DNA of 64,000 nt from Cydia pomonella (lineage: Eukaryota; Arthropoda; Insecta; Lepidoptera; Tortricidae): the NCBI RefSeq assembly GCF_033807575.1, contig NC_084717.1, positions 7,441,692-7,505,691 on the forward strand, in the 5' to 3' direction. Positions 33,701 through 41,825 of the stretch are shown piece after piece. The translations under genes and the position numbers were made by a program. Numbering within the stretch: the stretch's first letter is position 1; each line of letters opens with the position of its first letter. Under the pieces are notes generated by a model. That model was given only the letters and a program-made list of their open reading frames with translations. It was not told the DNA's origin and made no database searches.

Positions 33701-35755
33701 ACAAAGAAAAACCAGGTATGGATGTGGGGTCCGGAACAGGTAAAAGCTTTTGAGGAGTTAAAAAAGCGGTTGACTACAGCTCCTGTCCTTATCCAGGCTG
33801 ATTATCAGAGGCCGTTTATTCTAAGAACAGACTCGAGCAACTACGCGCTCGGTGGCGTTTTGCTTCAAGGAGAAGGTAAAGATGAACGTCCCATCGAGTA
33901 CGCCAGTCGTCTGCTCACGCCAGCTGAAAGAAACTACAGAACTACAGAACGCGAGGCTCTTGCGGTCGTGTGGGCTGTAGAGCGGTTCAGAGGATATATT
34001 GAAGGGCATCCTGTCGTGATAGGGAGCGACCACCAGCCGTTAAAGTGGCTTCTTACCTTAAAGTCACCTTCAGGTAGGTTAGTTCGGTGGGCATTAAAAC
34101 TACAGGCCTTCAACGTCCGGTTCGAGTACACTCCGGGTAAAGCGAATGTAGTCGCCGATACTCTCAGCCGTCCTGCCTGTGGAGAGGAAAGTAAGGATCA
34201 GTGTGGTATATGTGCGGTCGTCGTGGACTTACCTGCTCGCAGCCCTACAGACCTGCGTCGTGCTCAGCTTGATGACCCGGATCTGGAAAAGATAATAGTA
34301 GAGTTAGAGAGTACGTCAGACGATGCTGCTGTTGGAGCAAGGCGTTGGTCTGAAAGAGGATATTTTATGCAGCAAGGCGTCTTGTACAGGTACAATCCCG
34401 ACGTGGATAGCGAAGAGCCGCAGCTAGTGGTTCCTGTTTCGCTTCATCTTGACATCTTGAAGGAATGCCATGATTCTCCGTTGTCAGGGCACCAAGGGGT
34501 TGAGAGGACCTTTCATAAGATCTCGCAACGTTTTTTCTTCCCAGGTATGCGTCGTATCATCGCTGAATACATAAAAAGTTGTGTATCTTGTCAGCGATAC
34601 AAAGCGTCTAATGAAAAGCCCTCTGGTCTTCTACAAACTCCTGTTCTTAGTCAACGCAACGAGGTCGTAGCTATTGATCTGTTTGGTCCTTTACCAGAAG
34701 GAGAAAAAGGAGAGCGCTGGATTTTCTTAGTGGAAGATACCGCCACACGTTGGGTGGAACTATATGCATTGCAAGAAGCTACATCCGAAGCTTGCGCGCG
34801 TACTCTTGTAGAAGAGTACTTTCTCAGGTACGGTTTCCCTCGCAGGATAGTCTCAGACAACGGTGTACAGTTTGTAGGAGCCGTTATGCAACAGTGCATG
34901 TACATCCTAGGAGTCAAACAAAGCCTCCTTCCGCTGTACCATCCTGAAGCGAATCCCGCCGAGCGCAAAAATCGCGATTTGAAGACTCAGCTTGGGCAGC
35001 TGGTTGGGAACGACCACACAACATGGCCAACGAAACTGGGTGTGATCCGGTTTGCCATGAATAGTGCCGTGTGTCAAGCGACTGGTGCTTCTCCGGCGTA
35101 CCTCATGTTTGCAAGGCAGATGAGGTCTCCTATAGAGGTTAGTTATGACTTAAGAGCCGTCCTTGATAAGGAAAACTTTGTTCCCCAGATTACGCCGTAT
35201 CTTCGCTCGTTTATTAGTTCTCTGTCAGCAGTACGAGACCGGGTAGAAGCTCAGCAAGACAGGCGTAAGGAACACGCTGACAAGTCTCGTCAGCCAGGTG
35301 ATGTATTTGACGTCGGGGACAGTGTCCTCATTAAGTCACACGTTCTGAGCAACGCATCAAAGAACGTCTCAGCCAAGTTCGTGCCAAAAAGAGATGGCCC
35401 TTACCTGGTTGTTAAGAAGGTTAGTCCGACAACTTACCTAGTCGCTGATCCTAAGTCACCCGGTGAGGTTCTGGGCAAGTATCACTCCTCTCAGCTGGTT
35501 CGTTATAATAGTAGGGATGACGTCCTTCCTTCTCCCGTAGTGCCTAAACGAAATAGAGGTCGTCCACGTAACCGAGACCAGAGTGTTGTGCGAGTCCATG
35601 GACGTGGGCGTCTTCATGAACTCGAGGGGGAGTCTATAGCGTGTGACAGAGACGACACGCCTACGCGTTCGTTGGAAGTAGTTGGCACTCCAACTTTGCG
35701 CCTTCCCAATAGAACTAATCGAGGTCGACCTCCGGCTCGGTTCCTGACAGGTTAA
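30758..35755 (+). CDS. Gag-Pol polyprotein of gypsy element 1
   Basis: 1665 residues in one frame, so Gag and Pol are fused without frameshift. In order: Gag helical region (about 85-245); CX2CX4HX4C zinc knuckle (C314, C317, H322, C327); a second CX2CX9CX2C cluster (350-366); retropepsin region (about 535-640) with Asp552-Pro-Ala where Asp-Thr/Ser-Gly is expected; reverse transcriptase (about 730-920, FCVDYRKL, YQDD at 876-879); RNase H (D1025, E1066, D1091, D1134); integrase with HHCC finger (H1238, H1245, C1275, C1278) and D1307, D1367, E1402; GPY/F-type module (KRDGPYLV, about 1544). The C-terminus has two RGRP AT-hook-like cores, and the last 39 residues or so are encoded within the 3' LTR. 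The start at 30758 gives the longest frame; Met29 (30842) is an alternative. Confidence 0.95.
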   Translation: MPLTRRRRGGRLSLGSHGSTESVNENITMNQEALTTMLTTLQQTQNEFCQQLLREVRSSTPSQADATAAAIAAAATFASVNGNFAQCTARYSGSKEEHLESFVDNIESYKSCLHITDENAVRGLSLLLTKDAGVWWQGVKSQVRTWADALDKLQSAFGERRPPFVIYTELFSLVQGEQNTEIFVSKARALLAKLPREDLSERVQIDMVFGLLDRRIRKRLKRDNIDTFDTLLKHCQSIEDSRKENHIPVAAKKSNDRQSSTAESVSPNSARSRASGASGVARQSAAAAEDTYASTSRAPSSSDQPDVKPRRLYCVYCRRGGHSKDNCERLNKSEKSDKCVENKVVEKVKCYGCGAPNVIRSKCPSCNSNSGVSFYSLDVVSCHVDDAANPRSRGSSGHDSSQPASPPPDAAKARVWRGESPAVRPCESAARAHECLRERGTYAAGHGAAARTPGDAVMQGICAAPTANPSPAHCGGGNPTHPVGDFRYAQILFCNNDNQTLSCNNDSQTLFCNNVSQVGVDKINVCQVNVKASPRPLMVINILGASGSALVDPAAKASVAGHTLYAFLRSKGHPLVSSTMSVRLADGVSRDMTVLTAEVEVTLKHKTRKTSFVIFPDAVGNESLLGIDFLKNFDLVVDFRDDLWYFAENSKQKYELQFESVSPPTLCVAALEVLRENEATLLNAQQRELLAQLLTGNRDLFEPGGGPTPFAEHRIDTGDHAPIAVPPYRVTPAKKEVMRAEIEKMLADDIIEECESPWGSPALLVPKANGKVRFCVDYRKLNAITKTDFYPMPLIDELVQSTKRNCYMSTLDMRSGFWQVSVRPEDRDKTAFVSPFGTYRFKRMPFGLKNSPSTFQRLIDRLRSGSSLQHVTLLAYQDDLLVISEGFNQHLADLRAVFERLRMFGLRANREKCVFAREKVKYLGHVISQDGISPDDDKVRAVLDMKAPSTLRHLRTFLQTCSWFRKFIPSFSAVAEPLTRLTKKNQVWMWGPEQVKAFEELKKRLTTAPVLIQADYQRPFILRTDSSNYALGGVLLQGEGKDERPIEYASRLLTPAERNYRTTEREALAVVWAVERFRGYIEGHPVVIGSDHQPLKWLLTLKSPSGRLVRWALKLQAFNVRFEYTPGKANVVADTLSRPACGEESKDQCGICAVVVDLPARSPTDLRRAQLDDPDLEKIIVELESTSDDAAVGARRWSERGYFMQQGVLYRYNPDVDSEEPQLVVPVSLHLDILKECHDSPLSGHQGVERTFHKISQRFFFPGMRRIIAEYIKSCVSCQRYKASNEKPSGLLQTPVLSQRNEVVAIDLFGPLPEGEKGERWIFLVEDTATRWVELYALQEATSEACARTLVEEYFLRYGFPRRIVSDNGVQFVGAVMQQCMYILGVKQSLLPLYHPEANPAERKNRDLKTQLGQLVGNDHTTWPTKLGVIRFAMNSAVCQATGASPAYLMFARQMRSPIEVSYDLRAVLDKENFVPQITPYLRSFISSLSAVRDRVEAQQDRRKEHADKSRQPGDVFDVGDSVLIKSHVLSNASKNVSAKFVPKRDGPYLVVKKVSPTTYLVADPKSPGEVLGKYHSSQLVRYNSRDDVLPSPVVPKRNRGRPRNRDQSVVRVHGRGRLHELEGESIACDRDDTPTRSLEVVGTPTLRLPNRTNRGRPPARFLTG
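35624..35632 (+). other. Polypurine tract of gypsy element 1
   Basis: GAGGGGGAG lies two bases before the 3' LTR, the expected position of the plus-strand primer. It is also read as codons of the polyprotein, because the frame runs through it into the LTR. Confidence 0.7.
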
Positions 35756-36007
35756 GCCGCAGGTCAATTTGTGCTGGTCGCTTGCGCGAACACATGTTTT
35801 AGTATTGCGCGGACGCCAACAGCGCTGCGCGCAGTTAGTCCGGTAGCAGGTGCCGATGGGGATAAACGTGTGCGCGTACTCGACCCCACGACCGATCGAT
35901 TTTGTAATCACTTTTTGTGTTTTTATAGTACGGTGTTCGTTTATTAAAATAAACTTTTTTCTAACTTCAGTGCCGTTCTTTGTTACTTATTTCCTACACC
36001 CGCTATA
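35635..36007 (+). repeat. 3' LTR of gypsy element 1
   Basis: 373 bp, same as the 5' LTR on reading base by base. The gag-pol frame continues 121 bp into it and stops with TAA at 35753-35755. It is followed directly by the CTGT duplication. Confidence 0.93.
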
Positions 36008-36011
36008 CTGT
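36008..36011. repeat. 4-bp target site duplication, right copy
   Basis: CTGT, matching 30288-30291 on the other side of the element. Confidence 0.85.
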
Positions 36012-36341
36012 TTAAAACCATTAATAAATTTTAATGATCTCGTTCAATTGACATAAACTAATTAATGTTGAATATTATAACAAAATTTAGCTAAATGGAT
36101 AATAAATGAGCCATTCATTATAAAAAAGTTGAATTTAAAAAAATATATTAAGATTATAAAAAAATACAAGGATCCAGTCTCAAAAAAAAATTTTTTTTAC
36201 TTTCAATGGTACCATTCGACTCCTTACATTTTATTAAAAAATAATACTGTCAAAATGGCAATTTTCTTGACATCCCATTTAGGACAGAATAATGTACCTA
36301 ATGTGACGTCACATTACAATATTATATATTATGATATTGTT

Positions 36342-36389
36342 GCGATTGAAACACCTCTAACAATATGTTGTTAGAGGTGTTTCAATCGC
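36342..36389. repeat. Perfect 22-bp inverted repeat with 4-nt loop
   Basis: GCGATTGAAACACCTCTAAC begins the left arm (36342-36363), TATG is the loop, and the right arm (36368-36389) is its exact complement. It is 330 bp beyond the gypsy element and not part of it. It could be an inverted duplication, the remains of a hairpin element, or a transcribed hairpin; nothing favours one. Confidence 0.85.
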
Positions 36390-36689
36390 CAAGTGCGAGC
36401 GTCAGACTTTACTAGGCCTAGCGATGTTTTTGAAATAAGTGATACCTTATGAAGCCTGAATAAAAGAAATGGGTATATATTTTTCTGTTTTGGTTCCAAA
36501 AATAAATGAATACAACTATTAATATAAATCGTTAATTAAAAAGTTACCATGTACCGCGCTATCCGTCCGCGCTGTCCCGAGCATAAAATACCTACATCTC
36601 AGAGAGCTAATATTATTGGCGGCACGTCAAAACGTGTGCTCGTGACTAGACTAGGGCTGCGAGTCGTATCTTATCTTATACCTTTAAAC

Positions 36690-36975
36690 GAGCAATTCTT
36701 GTATATATATATATATATTTCCGGGATCTCGGAAACGGCTCTAACGATTTTGCTGAAATTTGGTATATGGGGGTTTTTGGGGGTAAACAATCGATCTAGA
36801 TTAGTCTTATGTTTGGGAAAACGCGTGTTTTCGAGTTTTCATGCGTTTTTCTTTCGACGCAGAATATGGTCGCTAATTTCGTGTTGTCGCCTACTGTCCG
36901 TCTGGTCCAGCGGGTTAAGACGCGGACTGCTAAACGAGTGTTACGGGTTCGAATCTCGCCCGGTGACTAACTTTT
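36690..36975 (+). repeat. Dispersed repeat with tRNA-like segment
   Basis: An (AT)n run is followed by CGGGATCTCGGAAACGGCTC, a sequence I associate with insect RTE/SINE tails. About 100 bp further on, 36894-36966 is tRNA-like: a TGGTCCAGCGGG A box, a GACTGCTAAAC anticodon-loop-like stretch (GCT, serine type) and a GGGTTCGAATCTC B box. The acceptor stem does not pair, so it is not a tRNA gene. A TTTTTTTT run follows. The open frame 36549-37061 crossing it has no recognisable domain. Confidence 0.6.
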
Positions 36976-37179
36976 GTTTTTTTTATATGTTCAAGTTTAT
37001 ATATAATTTTTTAATTTTTATTGTTTTAGACAAGTTTAATTTAGTAAAAAAATGTAGTTAAGATTATCACCTATACACCACCATATTACAATAAATAGTT
37101 ATAACCGTCGCCCAGGTACTAAAGATTTATATGCCATTCAAATTCAACACGTACAGTTCGTAAATAACACGTAAAACTT

Positions 37180-37405
37180 TATTTTATACTACGTCGGTGG
37201 CAAACAAGCATACGGCCCGCCTGATGGTAAGCAATCTCCGTAGCCTATGTACGCCTGAAACTCTAGAGGAGTTACATGCGCGTTGCCGACCCTAACACCC
37301 CTCCCTTCCCTCGTTGAGCTCTGGCAACCTTACTCACCGGCAGGAACACAACAACTATGAGTAGGGTCTAGTGTTATTTGGCTGCGGTTTTCTGTAAGGT
37401 GTAAA
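37180..37405 (+). repeat. Dispersed lepidopteran repeat (CGGTGGCAAACAAGCATACGG)
   Basis: The stretch from TACTACGTCGGTGGCAAACA through GCCCGCCTGATGGTAAGCAA, GGAGTTACATGCGCGTTGCC to TTGGCTGCGGTTTTCTGTAA is one I recall as a high-copy repeat of butterflies and moths, probably the tail of a LINE or a SINE. Only one copy is in this window, so the call rests on memory. It is directly followed by a decayed copy (37410-37490) of the element at 57829-57968. Confidence 0.55.
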
Positions 37406-37490
37406 ACTAAACTGTAACCGTCCGTTAAGGTATACAGATCAATCTGTAATGGTTAATAGTTAATTGCAATTAACGTTCGGCCAACATTGC

Positions 37491-39890
37491 TATCTAGACC
37501 AGCCATTTCTAAGCTTTTTTTTATTATGGCCACAAAGACGATTTGCCTTGTAGTCCTGGACCACAAGTTGAATTTGCTTTAAGGTGACGTTTGGATGGCA
37601 AGGTTATTATGTATCTATACCAGGATCACCTGACGGGCCACCTAAATAGCCCGGCAGGCCGCATGCGGAATATCACTGATCTAGACAAAGTTCATCGAGA
37701 ACACATCATGAGTTGGTATTCTCGAATAAAATCCAAAAACTTTTATTTTTAACTAGATAAAGACAAATAGACGGACAACATGACATTTTTGTGGTGATTT
37801 TAATTTTTGTTTATAAATACGTCCCAAAGTTATTAAAAGGGGTAGAGCGTTTTGTTTGCCAAATCATTTTTAGAACAACTTATCACTGACTAAATCCACA
37901 TATTTAGTTTTAATTACCGATATCGCGGCAGCCCTGCGTAGACACGAGTGCCTACACTCGCGCCCGTGAACTCGCCTCCACTTGCGGCTATGTGATACTT
38001 GATACTTGAGTACTGTTTAAATTTATATTTACTGGTAGTTCGCCCCGAACTGAGACCTCGCGATTTATAAACTGTGTACAGTAAAATGTAGTATTTCATA
38101 ATAAAAACGAAGTGAAATCAATAAATGGTCAGAGTATGAATTTAGTGTATTGTTTTCCAGCGTGATCGCTAGATTTAGCGCGTGCAAGAAGGATAGAAAA
38201 GTTTAGAAATGCTCGTCGAGAATTCCCTCTGGCTCGAGAAATAAAAAAAGGCCAAAAACCAGAAACCTTAACTGCTACAAACAGAAATATACCAGATTTC
38301 GTTTTCATGTGACTTTGCTTTAGGTAATTTGGTAACAATACATAATGTAATGAACCGGACATCAGAAACAAAATTAATTGTAGCAAACTAACAAGAAACA
38401 CAAAAATATAAAACTATACTTACTTACCTACAAAAAATTAAAAAAGGAATACTGCGTTCAACAAGTCAGCCCGTGCTAAGGAACCCATGGCATTAGCGGC
38501 GTTCTCTCCGCATAGTATCGCAAGGGAGATAAGTTAAGAGAGGTATGTCGGCATCACACCTTCAGAAAAACACCACTTGAGCAAGTATCAAGACATGCCG
38601 ACCCTCGTTTTCAAAAACGTATCACCGTTAACTCTATAATCCTCGGCAAGTTTATTAAACGTCAGCGGCACGCGGCACGACTGAGATGAAACAATGTGCC
38701 GCCCGCGAGAGCGACTGAAACGCCGCGAATAACGCACACGATTAAAAGCCTTTGAGGAACTCCCGAAACAGCCATTTTACGAATAACGTGACATTAGTGT
38801 CCCGATTTTGAGTTTAAATATTCGTAGCAAGCGAAGTAGCAAATCCTACGTGATTCAATTTCATAGGAGCATAAGAACAATAACAGAAGATTGGCCAGCG
38901 TGGAAAGCGTTCGTGAACGTACAGCAGCTTTCATAGTCACGCACGGCTTTTAGCTGCACAGTTTTTAGAACAACATTTAAAGGCAATTTATTGAAATTTT
39001 GAATGTACCTAGAACTTTAAGTACCCACGAAACAAGAAGTTAATATTTTATCGTAAAAAATGGCATGCCCTATGAGCTCTCATCTTAGGTAGATATAGGT
39101 ATAAGTTGAAAACCATTCTTAGACTCCAAGGGTACTTTTTCACATGCCGTAATAAGAAAATCGTATGTTACAGATTTTTTGTAAAATACCTGTGAAGTGT
39201 GTGAAATACTTACCCGTGTACGCAAAAATTTTAATTACCTATCAATGTTCACTTTGTTAAGTAGGTAGTACGCAGGATATCGCCTACAACATGCTTGGAG
39301 TAGCTTGACATTTCTGAAAGCCAAAAAGGTATATTTTATTCTTAAGTCTCGTTAAGATTAATTTTTGGCAGCCTTTAAAGTTACATTAAATGAATGTGCC
39401 AATGAACTCGAGATAACAAGAATCGCACTTGGATAAATGACTTAAGCTCCTGAGCCGAGTAATCTCCTAATTTATAAAGTTTTAAATTGAATCTTGTTCA
39501 AAAGTCGTTTAATAATGCACCTGCTTTTTCGCACCTCCGCTACTAATTTCCAGTTTTTGACACAAAGCTGCTCAGGCTTGTATTTATCTCATAAATTTCT
39601 TTGTCGGTTGCTATAATTCTTGGACGCCTCGCTAGGAGAGCTCTTTTGGGATTTATATCCTATAACTGAGGAAGAACTGGCACACACACAGAAAAATCTT
39701 GCTTTTTGTAAAAAAAACAGTAAGGCAAACTCAAACGCCGAGATTTCGTTTTTTAATCAAAGTAAAAGCTTATTTTGCGCTTCTTATCTTGAGAACTAGA
39801 CTTTCAAATTTTTTTAAAGTGTTCTTTCTAAAGTTTCACAATTTTCATTTTATTCTGGAACCTGAAGGTTATGTTATGTACCTACTTAAT
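37491..39890. other. Region without supported genes
   Basis: No coding region is supported. 38450-38830 is non-repetitive and comparatively CpG-rich and might be regulatory. The frames at 38129-38401 (minus) and 39699-39896 (plus) carry no motif. Confidence 0.4.
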
Positions 39891-39894
39891 GATT

Positions 39895-40160
39895 AGGCTA
39901 AAGCCCCATTTAGATGGATCAAGAAATTGCATGCAATTTTCGTTATATAGAGGTTAAAAAATATATGTATCGAATATTGTATGCAAGTTCTCGCCGTGTT
40001 TATCTAAAGCGAGGTTTAGGCTAGCTAGAACCTGCATGCAATTTTTATTACATTGCGGTATCTGATCAAACTTTTGATGCAGTTTACCTTAGTCCTTAGT
40101 AGTCGGCAATGTAACGTAAATTATGCAAGTTCTTGCTAGTCTAAACCTTGCTTAAGTAAT
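39895..40160. mobile_element. Foldback MITE (TGCATGCAATTTT arms)
   Basis: ATTGCATGCAATTTTCGTTA on the left is related by inversion to AACCTGCATGCAATTTTTATT and GCAAGTTCTTGCTAGTCTAA to the right, with GGTTTAGGCTAGCTAGAACC between. Arms are diverged and boundaries approximate. No coding capacity. Confidence 0.5.
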
Positions 40161-40359
40161 CCGTGAATATGATGGTTATAACCTATCGTCTGTCGTTTCA
40201 TGTGACACTCTCGCACTTATACATATATCTACATACTTGTTATAAAAAGTACCTACCATTGCTATCCGAATGAAATGAACACATGAAACAAGAAAAATAA
40301 GTTGCTACGTAGGTACATGGCTAAGATATCTAAGAATCGCAAAGTAATAAATAAACAAA

Positions 40360-40669
40360 TAATAATAATAATTCAGCCTATATACGACGTCCCATTGCTA
40401 GGCACAGGCCTCCTCTCATGTGCGAGAGGGCTCGGGCTATAGTCCCCACGCTAGCCCAATGCGGATTGGGGACTTCACATACACCTTTGAATTTCTTCGC
40501 AGATGTATGCAGGTTTCCTCACGATGTTTTCCTTCACCGAAAAGCTAGTGGTAAATATCAAATGATATTTCGTACATAAGTTCCGAAAACTCATTGGTAC
40601 GAGCCAGGATTTGAACCCGCGACCTCCGGATTGAAAGTCGGACGTCATATCCACTCGGCCACCACCGCT
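40360..40669 (-). repeat. Full-length tRNA-derived SINE, family B
   Basis: On the minus strand it starts AGCGGTGGTGGCCGAGTGGA with an A box (TGGCCGAGTGG, plus 40651-40661) and a B box (GGTTCAAATCC, plus 40607-40617) correctly spaced, then a body with TTTCGGTGAAGGAAAACATC and GTGAGGAAACCTGCATAC, and ends in an (ATT)n tail (40360-40374). This is a well-known lepidopteran SINE type in my recollection. The 81-codon open frame 40475-40720 lies across it and is not a gene. Confidence 0.85.
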
Positions 40670-40714
40670 TTTTAATATATAAATATAATTTTTTAATATA
40701 TAATAATTATTGTA

Positions 40715-40950
40715 GGACATTAATACACAAATTGACTAAGTCCCACAGTAAGCTCAATATGGCTTGTGTTGAGGGTACTTAGACAACGATATATATAATA
40801 TATAAATATTTATAAATACTTAAATACATAGAAAACACCCATGACTCAGGAACAAATATCCAGGCTCATCACACGAACAAATGCCCTTACCAGGATTTGA
40901 ACCCGGGACTATCAGCTTCATAGGCAGGGTCACTAGGCCAAACACACTAA
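40715..40950 (-). repeat. tRNA-derived SINE, family A, copy 2
   Basis: Same family as 150-335: B box GGGTTCAAATCC (plus about 40894-40905), then TGTGATGAGCCTGGATATTT and GACTCAGGAACA in inverse, ending with CAATTTGTGTATTAATGTCC. It sits head-to-tail with the family B SINE, only about 45 bp apart. The tRNA-like head is shortened (lacks a clear A box). Confidence 0.75.
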
Positions 40951-41716
40951 ACATACCTTACCTACACACTAAACTTAATATATAATATATTTATATCCGT
41001 GGAAAGGGAATAAACAAAATGGCAGTGAACGATGCGGCAATCCTTTTATCTGTTCTCTCATTTTATGCGTGATAAAATAAAACAAAACTGCATTTGAAAG
41101 CTGTGCATAGTTATATCGACGACGACGACCAACGCAACCTGTTTAAAAAATCATTGGGACACGGAATTGCACTTTCCTACTTCGGACCCTTGTGAGCAAC
41201 GATTTCTGTGGCTTTTTTCAGTATTTTTGTTGCCAGGAACAAATTAATTTTATATGGAAGCCGGGCAATGAAAGTTTCGGAGCTTATCAATTTTTTGGCA
41301 ATGAGATTAGAAAAATATTTAAGCCAGGCACATACAATTAATTCCACGAAAAGTAGGTACCCACCCACGAAGTAAAACCTGAGCCCTCATATTCCAACGT
41401 CACCGTAGATACCTACTTACCCGCAACTAGGTACCTACAATTAAATATTAATGTGTGCTTAAATATGTCTATACCTATTTCAGTATTTAAAATAAAGCAA
41501 TTGATTATTTCGAGATATTATTTAATAAAATATAAATTTGAATGGCTATATTATGACCTCGGGTGCATCAGAAAATACGAACAATACTTCCTCGCTGCAT
41601 TTAATTGGCTTCTGCTAGAACAACGATGCATGGTTCGACGTTGTCCCAATAATTCCTGTGAACGTCCACCGCGTCGAACTATCTTCACGCATTTTCAAAT
41701 ATGAGTCTTATTATGA
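40951..41716. other. Region without supported genes
   Basis: AT-rich. The frames at 41177-41368 (minus) and 41453-41704 (plus) have no motif. It ends at the target duplication of the LINE. Confidence 0.45.
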
Positions 41717-41724
41717 GGAAGGTA
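41717..41724. repeat. Candidate LINE target duplication, 3' side
   Basis: GGAAGGTA is repeated at 48002-48009, where GC-rich LINE sequence gives way to AT-rich DNA. With one mismatch the match extends to 10 bp (GAGGAAGGTA and GCGGAAGGTA). Confidence 0.65.
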
Positions 41725-41743
41725 TCTTATCTTATCTTATCTT
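41725..41743 (-). repeat. GATAA-repeat 3' tail of the LINE
   Basis: On the minus strand the element ends with three GATAA units and GA. Microsatellite tails in place of poly(A) are known for I factor (TAA) and related LINEs, and mark the reverse-transcription start. Confidence 0.8.
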
Positions 41744-41825
41744 CTGATTACCGGGGGCCCTTGCGGATACACTTCGACCCATAGGGATCTTTTGTGTAGT
41801 TGCCCCCTAAGGAAAGACCCATTAG

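Larger units (their letters stand above)
30292..36007 (+). mobile_element. Complete Ty3/gypsy LTR retrotransposon
   Basis: A 5716-bp element bounded by two 373-bp LTRs (30292-30664 and 35635-36007) that I read as identical, flanked by CTGT duplications. The candidate primer-binding site TGGCCGCCCAACG (30668-30680) resembles a tRNA-Lys-type site with one extra C. A purine tract GAGGGGGAG lies at 35624-35632 just before the 3' LTR. A single long gag-pol frame fills the interior, with no env. The identical LTRs, intact frame and preserved target duplication indicate a recent insertion. Placement within Ty3/gypsy is not resolved from sequence alone. Confidence 0.95.

Noticed and set aside
31332..34968. 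Minus- and plus-strand open frames inside gypsy element 1
   Set aside because: They are shadows of the 1665-codon gag-pol frame.
36894..36966. Possible tRNA-Ser(GCT) gene
   Set aside because: A and B boxes and an anticodon-like loop are present but the acceptor stem does not pair, and it sits inside a dispersed repeat.
40475..40720. 81-codon minus-strand frame
   Set aside because: It covers a SINE with clear Pol III boxes; the open frame is incidental.
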